DNA from: an uncultured Pirellulaceae bacterium
Lineage (GTDB): Bacteria > Planctomycetota > Planctomycetia > Pirellulales > Pirellulaceae
Assembly (NCBI GenBank): GCA_938036435.1
Contig: CALHPU010000172.1
Location: 1-32,411 of the forward strand
DNA: 32,411 bases
Direction: 5' to 3'
In this document: piece after piece, positions 1-7,631 of the stretch
Layout of the letters: every line of letters begins with the position of its first letter
How positions within the stretch are numbered: position 1 is the first letter of the stretch
Made by a program: the position numbers and the translations under genes
Notes under the pieces: model-generated
What the model was told of the DNA's origin: nothing
The model's input: the letters and a program-made list of their open reading frames with translations, nothing else
Database searches by the model: none

Positions 1-73
1 GCCGGGATCCGGTCTCTGCAAAATTCAGACCCGCCAACAACCTTTTCCAAGGCCATTGACGTTTACCATAACG

Positions 74-1129
74 CTAACCTCCAACCGGAAACAACTCTAC
101 CAGAACCCCCACCGCTTCTGGCCAAGCGGTTGCGGCAGCGCCGAAGTCGACTTCCATTACTTTTAGTTTGTCCACGTCAGTCAGCCTAGATTCCTCAAGT
201 ACATCTTTGGCCAGTGGGATTTGGGCGCTGCGTGAGCGCGACAAACGCTGCTCTACATCGGCCTGAAGTAAGCGATCAAGCACCTCTCGCGCGGCCACAG
301 GATTTGGACCGTTCTTGATCAAGCATAGCGTGTTGGGGATCAACAGCGCTCCATCTTGATCGGGCGATTGATCAGGAAACACAATCGCAACCGGTCGGCC
401 TTTCTCCATTTCGATCACGGCGTCATCGGTGTCGGTTAGGCCAAACAAAAACTCTCCCGCCGCCACTTTCTGCGCCACCTGTTTGTTGCCGCCTTGAATA
501 CGGCAGTTCGACGCGATCCGAGCAAAAACGTCGGTTGCTTTCTCTTTACCCATCCTGTCAAACAGCACTGCCGCATGAGTGGCAGAAGTGCCGAACAGGG
601 GACGAGCCAACGTGCATTTGCCAGCGTATTGCGGTTCGGCCAAATCCATGATCGACGTCGGTCGCTCGGCCGGGTCTGGCAGTAAATCCGTATTCACGAT
701 CAGCACTCGGCAGCGCGCCGCCAGACCGAACCAACTGTTAGAGTCCGACCGAAAGGAGGCTGGAAACCGACTGGCTTGGGGAGACGCATATTGCTCCAGT
801 AACCCCAAGCGCTCCAAACGGATGGTGTGCAGAATTTCATTGTTCCAAAACAGGTCTGCGCGTGGCCGTTTTTGATTATGGATAATTTCGTTTGCCAAAC
901 CGACCGTCTTGTTTGATTCGAAATCAAATTTCTTGCGAATTGGGATGTTCAGTTCAACGCTAACATCGTCAAGGATACTTTCGGAGAACTCACGGTCGAG
1001 CGCAGAGAGTACAACGACCTCGTTTTCTTGTTTGCTGATGCAACCTGTGAGGAACAGGGCTAGAAGAATAAGAGAAAGGAAGGGTGAATGAAGGCCGAGA
1101 AAAGAACCTTGCTCCCCCTCGCCCCGCAA
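74..1129 (-). CDS. ABC-type substrate-binding lipoprotein (iron/Fbp-like)
   Basis: This resembles the periplasmic binding protein of an iron(III)-type or related ABC importer (extracellular solute-binding family 1). After a hydrophobic stretch ending in the lipobox L-T-G-C (Cys codon at 1040-1042), the mature part runs VVLSALDREFSESILDD, then RADLFWNNE, and later GNKQVAQKVAAGEFLFGLTDTDD, all typical of Fbp-like proteins. It should be lipid-anchored outside the inner membrane. The start is uncertain. No ATG lies near the signal peptide, and the upstream frame passes through a dispersed repeat (1107-1204). TTG at 1129 gives a compact signal peptide; TTG 1144 and GTG 1153 also lie inside the repeat. 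ATG 1432 would translate two repeats and is unlikely. Permease and ATPase genes would be expected past the left edge but cannot be seen. Family is fairly sure, substrate is inference. Confidence 0.75.
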   Translation of the reverse strand: MRGEGEQGSFLGLHSPFLSLILLALFLTGCISKQENEVVVLSALDREFSESILDDVSVELNIPIRKKFDFESNKTVGLANEIIHNQKRPRADLFWNNEILHTIRLERLGLLEQYASPQASRFPASFRSDSNSWFGLAARCRVLIVNTDLLPDPAERPTSIMDLAEPQYAGKCTLARPLFGTSATHAAVLFDRMGKEKATDVFARIASNCRIQGGNKQVAQKVAAGEFLFGLTDTDDAVIEMEKGRPVAIVFPDQSPDQDGALLIPNTLCLIKNGPNPVAAREVLDRLLQADVEQRLSRSRSAQIPLAKDVLEESRLTDVDKLKVMEVDFGAAATAWPEAVGVLVELFPVGG

Positions 1130-1204
1130 ATTCGGAGGAAACAACTTTGCCACTAATTTCAAGCGATGACCGAATTTGTGGGGAGAGGGGGCCGGGGGGT
1201 GAGG
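1107..1204 (-). repeat. Dispersed palindromic repeat, copy A
   Basis: Read on the minus strand from 1204, this copy opens with CCTCACCCCCC, contains AATTCGGTCA and CGCTTGA, and ends with GAGGGGGAGC. It matches copy B at 1289-1381 over about 95 bases in the opposite orientation. The ends (CCCTCTCCCC and GGGGCGAGGGG) can pair imperfectly. It overlaps the 5' end of the substrate-binding protein gene. Confidence 0.85.
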
Positions 1205-1288
1205 GGCAATTCGCTGAACGTGAAGCCGGTGGGAAGAGCAATAGAAAAGGCAGCTGGTAGCCGAGGACACGAGCTTGCATTGAAGACT

Positions 1289-1381
1289 CCTCACCCCCCA
1301 ACCCCATCTCCTCGTGAATTCGGTCAGCGCTTGATTTGCAAAACGAGTACAAGGGTCCGAATTAACGAGGAGAGGGGGAGC
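1289..1381 (+). repeat. Dispersed palindromic repeat, copy B
   Basis: Partner of copy A, on the plus strand. It shares CCTCACCCCCC, AATTCGGTCA, CGCTTGA, TCCGAATT and GAGGGGGAGC in the same order. Its own arms CTCCTCGT and ACGAGGAG are complementary, so it can fold into a hairpin. Copies A and B lie head to head with about 84 bases between them. They fill most of the gene-free stretch 1154-1498. Confidence 0.85.
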
Positions 1382-1498
1382 CACAAATTTGGATGACGTT
1401 TTCTTCCCGTTGACCTGATAACCTAGCAACATCCACCTACATTTTGCAATCTACAATTGTCAATTTAACTTTTTCAATTCGACCACTCGTGCGCAGCG

Positions 1499-3424
1499 CT
1501 AACCATCGTCGGCACTCATGCCTAACTGCTTCATCTTCCGGTACAAATTTGAACGATGCAGTCCCATATTGGCCGCAGCGTCGGTCATGTTGCCGTTGGT
1601 GCTGTCGATCTGACGTTGAATGTACTCCACCTGAAACTGCTGCGTGGCATCGCTGAGCGTCAGGTTCAACTCGATCGCCGACTCTTTTGGCGCAGGTGCA
1701 TCGACGAACGCAAGATCTTCAATGCTGACCGTATTTCCCTCGGAAAGATAGGCGATACGTTCCATCATGTTTCTCAATTCGCGCACGTTTCCGGGCCAGC
1801 GATGCCCCAGCAGGCGCTTTTTCGCGCTGGCGGAAATCGTTGGCGGCTCCCGCCTCGCTTTCTTGCAGAAACCAGTCAAAAAATGTTCGGCCAAAAGGAT
1901 CACGTCATCACCGCGTGTCCTTAACGGCGGCAATTCGATCGTCACGACGTTCAGCCGAAAGAATAAATCCTCGCGAAACTTTTTGTCGCGAACTAGCTCG
2001 CCCAAGTTTTGATTGGTGGCCGCGACCACTCGGGCTGAAGTAGGAATCGTTGCACTACCACCAACACGCACCACAACTTTTTCTTCCAACACGCGCAGTA
2101 GTTTTGCTTGCCCGCCGAGACTCATATCGCCAATCTCATCGAGAAACAACGTGCCACCATCGGCCAGTTCGAATTTGCCCTCGCGGGCCTGATGAGCGTC
2201 TGTAAAGGCCCCTTTTTCGTGGCCAAAAAGCTCACTTTCGAGCAACGTTTCGCTGATCGCGGCACAGTTGACCGCCACCATCACCTCACCGCGGCGGCTG
2301 CTCAAATAGTGCACCAACTGCGCGACGATCTCTTTCCCTGTTCCGTTTTCGCCGGTGATCAGAATCGACAATTCGGTATCGGCAACTCGTCCAATGGTCT
2401 GTTTTAGTTTTTCGATCTCTGGGCACTTGCCAATCAACGCCACATCACCGGCAGCTTCATCGGCGACCTTCGTTTTAGTCGTCACCAAGTGTTCGACGTG
2501 CAGTGTGTTCTCAATCGCGACTGAGGCGTGATGCGCCAGTTCAACGAGCGCATCCTGATCGGCTTGTGTAAAGTTTCCCGTTAGCCGGTTGATGACCTCA
2601 AACGCACCGATGGTCTGCTGTTGCGAATTGATCATCGGCACGCACAGCAGAGTTGTCGTTTGGAAACCAAGTTTTTCATCTACCTCTCGGTTGATCTGCT
2701 GTTGTTCGTCTGAGATATCCTCGTCCACGCGAATCGGTTGACCCGACTCCATTACCTTCCCAACCACACCAGCACCAGCCGGGATCCGCAGCATTCCATC
2801 CTCGACGCCCAGCGCCGGTTTTCCAATTAAACTCTCCCCCGAAGCATCCGGGAGAAAAATCGTTGCTCGTTCAGCTCCCAACAATCGGGTCGATGCCTCT
2901 GCGATCTGTATCAGCAATTCGTCCGTTTGACGCGACTGATTCCAAAGGGCCGTCACTTCTAGGATTGCTTCCAGTTGAGCGCTGCGGCGCGCCGTATTGA
3001 TGCGGGCCTGATGTCCAATATTGGCTAGGTCGAGCGCCGCGGTAACCGAATCAAGTTCTTCCTCGGAGATCGGTTTGGGTGAATTGATGGCCAACACTTC
3101 GCCAGCGCGATTGGGGCGATTCAGAGGAATGGCTGACCAAGTGCCTGCGGTGCAAGTCGATTCGGCATCGAGCGTTTCGGATAACAGCTCTGTAGGCGGT
3201 TGGGCTTGCTTGGATTTGCCAGTCGATGCCAGCGTTCGCCACTGGCCTTTGACGCCCTGCATTAAACTGACCGATGAAGCTTTGAGCTCATCAGAAATTG
3301 TTTTCATTGCCGAATCCAAAAAGGACTCGTCTTCACCCTTGAGCGTCAGTTGCACAAGGGCGGGAAAGAGGCCAAGCCCGAGCTTGCTCTGCCCGATCCG
3401 GCGCGTGTGATCAGATGATGTCAT
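1499..3424 (-). CDS. Sigma-54-dependent transcriptional activator with GAF sensor
   Basis: This is a 641-residue NtrC/FhlA-type activator of RNA polymerase carrying sigma-54. A weak, probably degenerate GAF-like region lies at about 15-140 and a clear GAF domain at about 165-310. The AAA+ domain (about 330-560) has Walker A GENGTGKE at 358-365, a sigma-54 contact loop GAFTDA at 405-410, Walker B LFLDE at 426-430, and WPGNVREL at 543-550. The C-terminus has a Fis-type helix-turn-helix around 605-636. It has no receiver domain, so the signal is probably a small ligand or partner sensed by GAF. The loop reads GAFTDA instead of the usual GAFTGA. ATG 3424 is used; no clear Shine-Dalgarno is seen. 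The target is unknown, and neighbours do not obviously form a regulon. Confidence 0.93.
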   Translation of the reverse strand: MTSSDHTRRIGQSKLGLGLFPALVQLTLKGEDESFLDSAMKTISDELKASSVSLMQGVKGQWRTLASTGKSKQAQPPTELLSETLDAESTCTAGTWSAIPLNRPNRAGEVLAINSPKPISEEELDSVTAALDLANIGHQARINTARRSAQLEAILEVTALWNQSRQTDELLIQIAEASTRLLGAERATIFLPDASGESLIGKPALGVEDGMLRIPAGAGVVGKVMESGQPIRVDEDISDEQQQINREVDEKLGFQTTTLLCVPMINSQQQTIGAFEVINRLTGNFTQADQDALVELAHHASVAIENTLHVEHLVTTKTKVADEAAGDVALIGKCPEIEKLKQTIGRVADTELSILITGENGTGKEIVAQLVHYLSSRRGEVMVAVNCAAISETLLESELFGHEKGAFTDAHQAREGKFELADGGTLFLDEIGDMSLGGQAKLLRVLEEKVVVRVGGSATIPTSARVVAATNQNLGELVRDKKFREDLFFRLNVVTIELPPLRTRGDDVILLAEHFLTGFCKKARREPPTISASAKKRLLGHRWPGNVRELRNMMERIAYLSEGNTVSIEDLAFVDAPAPKESAIELNLTLSDATQQFQVEYIQRQIDSTNGNMTDAAANMGLHRSNLYRKMKQLGMSADDG

Positions 3425-3648
3425 AAAAGTGCGCTCGCTCGATTTTCGAATCTGGAAATCAAAGTATCACCCAACATTCCCCGTTTACATCAACGAGACG
3501 CGAGGGCTAGACATCAGCGTAGTCATTTTGATATCAAGGGGCAATGATACGTAACGGTTGTTGTGGTAAGTTACTGGCTGACTCAACGATTAATTAAGAT
3601 GACTTCAGAGTAAGGGCCTCTCGATGCAGTGGCTGCTGAAACGATAAA

Positions 3649-3655
3649 AAAGGAA
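3649..3655 (+). promoter_or_regulatory. Ribosome binding site deciding the fabI start
   Basis: AAAGGAA lies 6 bases before ATG 3662. It favours that start over the in-frame GTG at 3629, which would add 11 residues not expected in FabI. Confidence 0.7.
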
Positions 3656-3661
3656 CCAGCT

Positions 3662-4492
3662 ATGGGTATGTTTGAAGGTAAAAAAGGACTGATTTTAGGC
3701 GTGGCAAACGATCGTTCGATCGCGTGGGCAATTGCTGAAAAAATCATGGCCGAAGGCGGCGAGTGCGGTTTTACCCACCTTCCTGACCGCGAAGATGACG
3801 AAAAGAAAAAGAACCACCGGCGCGTGCAAAAATGTTTTGACAAATCAGCCAACGCCGACAAAGCCAAATTCTTGGTTCCGCTGAACGTTCAAGACGACGC
3901 TCAGATTGCCGAAGTCATGAAGAAGGCTGAATCAGAATTTGGCGAGATTGATTTTCTTCTACACTCGATTGCGTTTGCAGACCGCGCGGACCTAGGCCGC
4001 GACACGGTCGAAACTAGTCGAGATGGTTTCCAAATGGCCATGGAAATCAGTTGCTACAGTCTAATCGCCGTCACCAACGCAGCACGCCCGATTCTTTCGA
4101 CCAATTCGTCGGTCGCGTGCATGACTTACTTCGGCGGAGAAAAATGCGTACCGGGATATAATGTCATGGGAATCTGCAAAGCCGCACTCGATGCCACCAT
4201 GCGGTACCTCGCTTATGACCTTGGCCCCGATGGTATTCGTGTCAACGCACTGAGCGCTGGTCCGCTCAAGACGTTAGCGGGCAGTGCTGCTGGAGTGGGT
4301 GAGATGCTGAAAATGTACGAACACGTTGCACCGATGAGCCGCAACGTAACCCATGATGAGGTCGGTAACTCTGGCGCGTTTTTGCTGTCCGATCTATCCA
4401 ACGGCATCACTGGCGAGATCCTTCACATCGATGCCGGATACAATGCAATGGGCTCGCCCGGTCGCCTGACTAACATGCTGGCAGCCAAGTAA
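3662..4492 (+). CDS. fabI: Enoyl-[acyl-carrier-protein] reductase (NAD(P)H), FabI type
   Basis: FabI reduces the double bond of enoyl-ACP in the last step of each fatty-acid elongation cycle, in the cytoplasm. The 276-residue product has the FabI short-chain-dehydrogenase pattern: a nucleotide-binding start GLILGVANDRSIAWAIA at residues 9-25, HSIAFADR near 101-108, and the catalytic Tyr166-x6-Lys173 in GYNVMGICKAA, with a second conserved Tyr156. RVNALSAGPLKTLA and the end LHIDAGYNAMG also fit. A charged stretch EDDEKKKNHRRVQK (about 45-58) sits in the loop after the second strand and is more basic than I expect for the family. The ATG has a good ribosome binding site. The gene is monocistronic and converges on the sulfatase gene. 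Confidence 0.96.
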   Translation: MGMFEGKKGLILGVANDRSIAWAIAEKIMAEGGECGFTHLPDREDDEKKKNHRRVQKCFDKSANADKAKFLVPLNVQDDAQIAEVMKKAESEFGEIDFLLHSIAFADRADLGRDTVETSRDGFQMAMEISCYSLIAVTNAARPILSTNSSVACMTYFGGEKCVPGYNVMGICKAALDATMRYLAYDLGPDGIRVNALSAGPLKTLAGSAAGVGEMLKMYEHVAPMSRNVTHDEVGNSGAFLLSDLSNGITGEILHIDAGYNAMGSPGRLTNMLAAK

Positions 4493-4513
4493 GGTTGCCA
4501 ATTTGGCTCAAAC

Positions 4514-4544
4514 AGTAGCACGATTCTTCTAGAGTCGTGCTACT
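4514..4544. terminator. Bidirectional hairpin terminator between fabI and the sulfatase gene
   Basis: A perfect 10-base stem (AGTAGCACGA pairing with TCGTGCTACT) with an 11-base loop is followed on the plus strand by T-rich sequence (TTT, then GTTTGTTTTT). It lies 22 bases after the fabI stop and just beyond the stop of the convergent sulfatase gene, so it may serve both. Confidence 0.75.
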
Positions 4545-4545
4545 T

Positions 4546-6009
4546 TTACTGTTTGTTTTTCTCGCTTTTCCACAATTTGACCGGCCTAAAATCATTAACA
4601 CGATCGCTGCCTTCAGTGCTGCGACCACGTTTAATATCTGACTTTAGCTGGAACAGAAGTTGCTGCGCGATCTCGGGTTTGGACTCGTAAAGATTCGTCG
4701 TTTCGCTGGGGTCGGTTTGCATGTCGTACAGCTGAGCAATCGGAGCGTCCGCCTCTTTCGCGGCAGCTTCTTTGGGCGCCGTCCAACCTCCGGACCCTCG
4801 TGCCAGTAGCAGTTTGTATTTGCCCAATCGATACGCGAAATGACCGCTGAAAGAGTGATGAATGACTCCGGCCCGAGTCGATTCAATCGGCTGACCTGAG
4901 AATGCCGGAAGGATGCTGACGCTATCTTCGGCCGCCGCCTCGGGAAGGTTTTTCCCAAGTATTTTTGCAACAGTAGCAAACAAATCGGTGTGGCAAACGA
5001 GTTGATCAGAAGTCGAACCCGGTTGAATCTTGCCAGGCCAGCGCACCATAAAGGGAACACGGTGGCCGCCATCCCACAAGTCAGCTTTGGAGCCGCGGTA
5101 GTGAGCGCTGACATGATGACCCTTTTCTCGCAGACGAGGAATATCGACTTTCTTCGAGCAGCCGTTGTCAGAAGTAAAAACAACAAGCGTATTGTCAGCA
5201 AAGCCATTTCGATCGATGGCATCTAGGATTTCACCAAAACCCGCATCAGTCTCCATCACAAAATCGGCGTAATCACCCAGTCCGCTTTTACCCTGCCACT
5301 TGGCTGTCGGCAAAATCGGTGCATGTGGCGAACCGTAAGGCACGTACAGGAAGAATGGCTGCTGTTTGTTCTGTGCTCTAGCGTCGATATACCCAACCGA
5401 CGCACGCGTGATGCGCGGCAGCATGTTGATCTCATCATCGTGAGCGATCACCTGATTATCTTCGATGACACCCCTCATATCTCTGGCGTGATGAAATCCA
5501 TGAAAGTGATCAAAGCCCCGACTCAACGGACCGTCTGGAATCTTGCTGCCAACGGGAGCAAGTTTGTTCTTGCCTTTGCGTTTGAGGATTTCGCCAGTCT
5601 TTGGATCGGCATACTGAAAATCCAAATGCCATTTGCCAACGATTCCCGTGTGGTAGCCCTGTGACTGAAGAAAGCTGGCAACCGTTGGTCGTTCCTCGGC
5701 GATCAAGCAAGGAGCAAACCCTTGCACGACACCACGCTGCAGCCGCGTCCGCCAACTGTAGCGTCCGGTCAGCAATCCGTATCGCGTAGGCGTGCAAACC
5801 GAAGAACCAGAATGAGCATCGGTGAAGGTCATACCTTCTTTGGCAAGCCGATCAACTGCTGGCGTAGGGATTTTCCCGTGCTCGGGATTGAGACATTGAA
5901 TATCACCGTAGCCTAGATCGTCGCACATCACGTAAACGATGTTCGGTCTTTCGTCGGCACAAACGACGGCTGAGAAAAATAGACAAAGCCAAAGGGATAG
6001 AGTTTTCAT
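4546..6009 (-). CDS. Secreted sulfatase (arylsulfatase family, formylglycine type)
   Basis: This 487-residue enzyme should hydrolyse sulfate esters, probably of sulfated polysaccharides, outside the cytoplasm. It starts with a signal peptide (MKTLSLWLCLFFSAVVCA), followed by RPNIVYVMCDDLGYGD, whose two aspartates are the usual metal ligands. The formylglycine motif C-x-P-x-R is present as CTPTR at residues 72-76, within SSVCTPTRYGLLTGR. GKWHL and FTSDNGCS are further conserved family blocks. The longer frame from 6063 adds 18 residues in front of the signal peptide, so ATG 6009 is preferred. No Shine-Dalgarno is obvious. Conversion of Cys72 needs a formylglycine-generating or anaerobic maturase enzyme, not encoded here. 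The exact substrate cannot be read from sequence. Confidence 0.93.
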   Translation of the reverse strand: MKTLSLWLCLFFSAVVCADERPNIVYVMCDDLGYGDIQCLNPEHGKIPTPAVDRLAKEGMTFTDAHSGSSVCTPTRYGLLTGRYSWRTRLQRGVVQGFAPCLIAEERPTVASFLQSQGYHTGIVGKWHLDFQYADPKTGEILKRKGKNKLAPVGSKIPDGPLSRGFDHFHGFHHARDMRGVIEDNQVIAHDDEINMLPRITRASVGYIDARAQNKQQPFFLYVPYGSPHAPILPTAKWQGKSGLGDYADFVMETDAGFGEILDAIDRNGFADNTLVVFTSDNGCSKKVDIPRLREKGHHVSAHYRGSKADLWDGGHRVPFMVRWPGKIQPGSTSDQLVCHTDLFATVAKILGKNLPEAAAEDSVSILPAFSGQPIESTRAGVIHHSFSGHFAYRLGKYKLLLARGSGGWTAPKEAAAKEADAPIAQLYDMQTDPSETTNLYESKPEIAQQLLFQLKSDIKRGRSTEGSDRVNDFRPVKLWKSEKNKQ

Positions 6010-6097
6010 CTTGGACTTGGCTTCCGTTTGGTCGGTGCCAACGCTGTAATTTTGCGAGCCCAATCCGGAACGCCGGATCGGTTTAGACGATCTATCC

Positions 6098-6228
6098 CTA
6101 GTGGTTTGTTAGGGATGGAAGTTAGAGTGTGTCATCGTAGCCGGAGTCGCCAGACTTCGGTTTTATACTGCTGAACTGAATTCTGGCGAATCCAGCTACC
6201 CTAAAATTAAATGTTGACAGACCACTAG
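6098..6228. repeat. MITE-like element with CTAGTGGT ends and an inner palindrome
   Basis: The ends are inverted repeats: CTAGTGGTTTGTTA on the left, and CTAGTGGTCTGTCA when the right end is read on the minus strand (2 mismatches in 14). Inside lies a second inverted pair, GTAGCCGGAGTCGCCAGA and TCTGGCGAATCCAGCTAC. The 131-base element has no coding capacity and lies upstream of the sulfatase gene. Confidence 0.75.
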
Positions 6229-6326
6229 CCGTCCTCTCATAGGCGATGGGCAATCGCGATACTAAAAGAAGTATAGTCCCTGCAGCAGATTGATCGCCAG
6301 GCTAAGGCCGACCAAAGAAGGCAATA

Positions 6327-6421
6327 GAGGACTTTTCAAAACGAAAACTCATCGATTGTTCGTAGTGGGATTCGCCAGAATTCTTTATGTCCTTAAGACG
6401 AATCGGACATCTGGCGAAGTC
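6327..6421 (+). repeat. Dispersed ~95-base repeat, copy 1
   Basis: It starts AGGACTTTTCAAAAC, continues with GTTCGTAGTGGGATTCGCC and TGTCCTT, and ends with TCTGGCGAAGTC. The inner ATTCGCCAGA and TCTGGCGAAG can pair. A near-identical copy lies inverted at 16136-16233. It sits downstream of the metallopeptidase gene. Confidence 0.85.
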
Positions 6422-6441
6422 AACGACGGGTTTTGCTGACC

Positions 6442-6467
6442 GTTGAGGTGTAAAAAGAAACCTCAAC
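6442..6467. terminator. Hairpin downstream of the YugP-type peptidase gene
   Basis: An 8-base stem (GTTGAGGT pairing with ACCTCAAC) encloses a 10-base A-rich loop, about 80 bases past the peptidase stop on the minus strand. No T-run follows, so this is a weak terminator candidate. A run of eight T on the minus strand near 6500-6508, closer to the gene, has no clear stem. The rest of the gene-free stretch 6010-6545 holds the two repeats listed above and nothing else I recognise. Confidence 0.3.
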
Positions 6468-6545
6468 CTATGAAGCGATCTAGATAGCCCGCGACCGCAA
6501 AAAAAATTTAGCGACCGCCGCTACCAATCACGCCCGCCGACAACT

Positions 6546-7253
6546 CTACCGGCGACCGCCCAACAATCCGGCTCGGTGCAGGAAGTAAATCAGCGTCAAA
6601 AACGAAGTGACGAAGGCGGCGACGTACGTCATCGCAGCGGCGAACAAAACTTTGTCAATTCCATCGCGCTCTTGAGGCGTAACGATGCCAGCCTCCACGA
6701 CCAATTGCTTGGCTCGGTTACTTGCGTTGAATTCTACCGGCAGTGTTACTAATTGAAACAACAACAGAAGTCCGTACAAACAAGCACCGATCAGAAAAAC
6801 GACTTTCCCCAATACACCGGCAACTGCGATCAAAGCTAGTCCGACCATCATTCCCATGGTCCCGAACTTGGTACCAATGTTGGCCGCTGGAACAACCATG
6901 CTTCGCCACGCAAGAAACGGGTAAGACGTGGCGTGCTGGATCGCATGTCCGGCTTCGTGAGTCGCCACTCCGATTGCGGCAACCGAGCTTTTTCCGAAAA
7001 CTTGGCTAGAGAGAGCCAGTGTTTTATTCGTTGGGTTATAGTGATCGGTCAACGTGCCATCGACCTGCACTATCCGTACGTCTGTGATACCTGCGGTGTC
7101 CAACAATTTCTGCGCCGCCTGCTGTCCGGTGAACCCACGCGACGTTGGTACATCTGAATACTGGGCAAATCGCATTTTCACCATCCATGCCGCACCGCTG
7201 GAGAGAACCATTCCGGGCAATAGCACCAGCAAGAGGTACATGGGATCGAACAT
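6546..7253 (-). CDS. Membrane zinc metallopeptidase, YugP family
   Basis: This 235-residue protein belongs to the neutral zinc metallopeptidase YugP family. It opens with a transmembrane helix (MFDPMYLLLVLLPGMVL), has the zinc motif HEAGHAIQH near residue 100, then two more hydrophobic segments (about 130-175) and a C-terminal one. VEFNASNRAKQLV matches the family's conserved block after the helices. It is an integral membrane protein, possibly in protein quality control; its substrate is unknown. The open frame extends to 7370 and would add a hydrophobic 39-residue stretch. ATG 7253 gives the usual family length and is preceded by a G-rich GGGATGGGGCGG. ATG 7319 is an alternative. Confidence 0.87.
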   Translation of the reverse strand: MFDPMYLLLVLLPGMVLSSGAAWMVKMRFAQYSDVPTSRGFTGQQAAQKLLDTAGITDVRIVQVDGTLTDHYNPTNKTLALSSQVFGKSSVAAIGVATHEAGHAIQHATSYPFLAWRSMVVPAANIGTKFGTMGMMVGLALIAVAGVLGKVVFLIGACLYGLLLLFQLVTLPVEFNASNRAKQLVVEAGIVTPQERDGIDKVLFAAAMTYVAAFVTSFLTLIYFLHRAGLLGGRR

Positions 7254-7631
7254 CCGCCCCATCCCAAATCCGATTAGGAAGATATAGGAAACAAAAAAGA
7301 ACAACGATGAACCAAGCATTAGGCGATTCCAAATATGACAGCAAAGGCGAGAACTTTCCGCGCTCGACAAACGAAGGCGGGCAAACCTCGCAACGATATT
7401 GGTTTGCGCGGATCTGCGATGGCATCTTTGCGGGTTTGCCCATCCAAAACAAGAGAAGTTGCCATGAATTGCCCAACGGCTTGGTTTCTGGGCTTTTTTC
7501 AGCCAATCAACTCAACAGACATTTTGGAAACTGGGTTTAGAAGTGATATCGCGCTGGAAGAAAGTGCTGGCAAAATTTCGTTACAATCGTTCGATCTGAA
7601 CTGACAAGCCTTCTTTCGTCAGCCCAATCGA
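7254..7631. other. Gene-free stretch between the peptidase and prfB genes
   Basis: I see no convincing gene in these 378 bases. Overlapping frames on both strands lack family resemblance and read as shadows of each other. The promoter of the peptidase gene should lie here, but no clear -35/-10 pair was found. Confidence 0.4.

Noticed and set aside
1..56. Possible start of a downstream permease or ATPase gene at ATG 56 (minus)
   Set aside because: Only 18 codons before the edge, no ribosome binding site and no recognisable sequence.
990..1352. 120-codon minus-strand frame overlapping the substrate-binding protein
   Set aside because: Shadow frame through the two repeats; the PSPPGPLSPQ-like phrase is repeat translation.
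7036..7506. 156-codon minus-strand frame overlapping the YugP-type gene
   Set aside because: Out-of-frame overlap of the peptidase gene start; no family resemblance.
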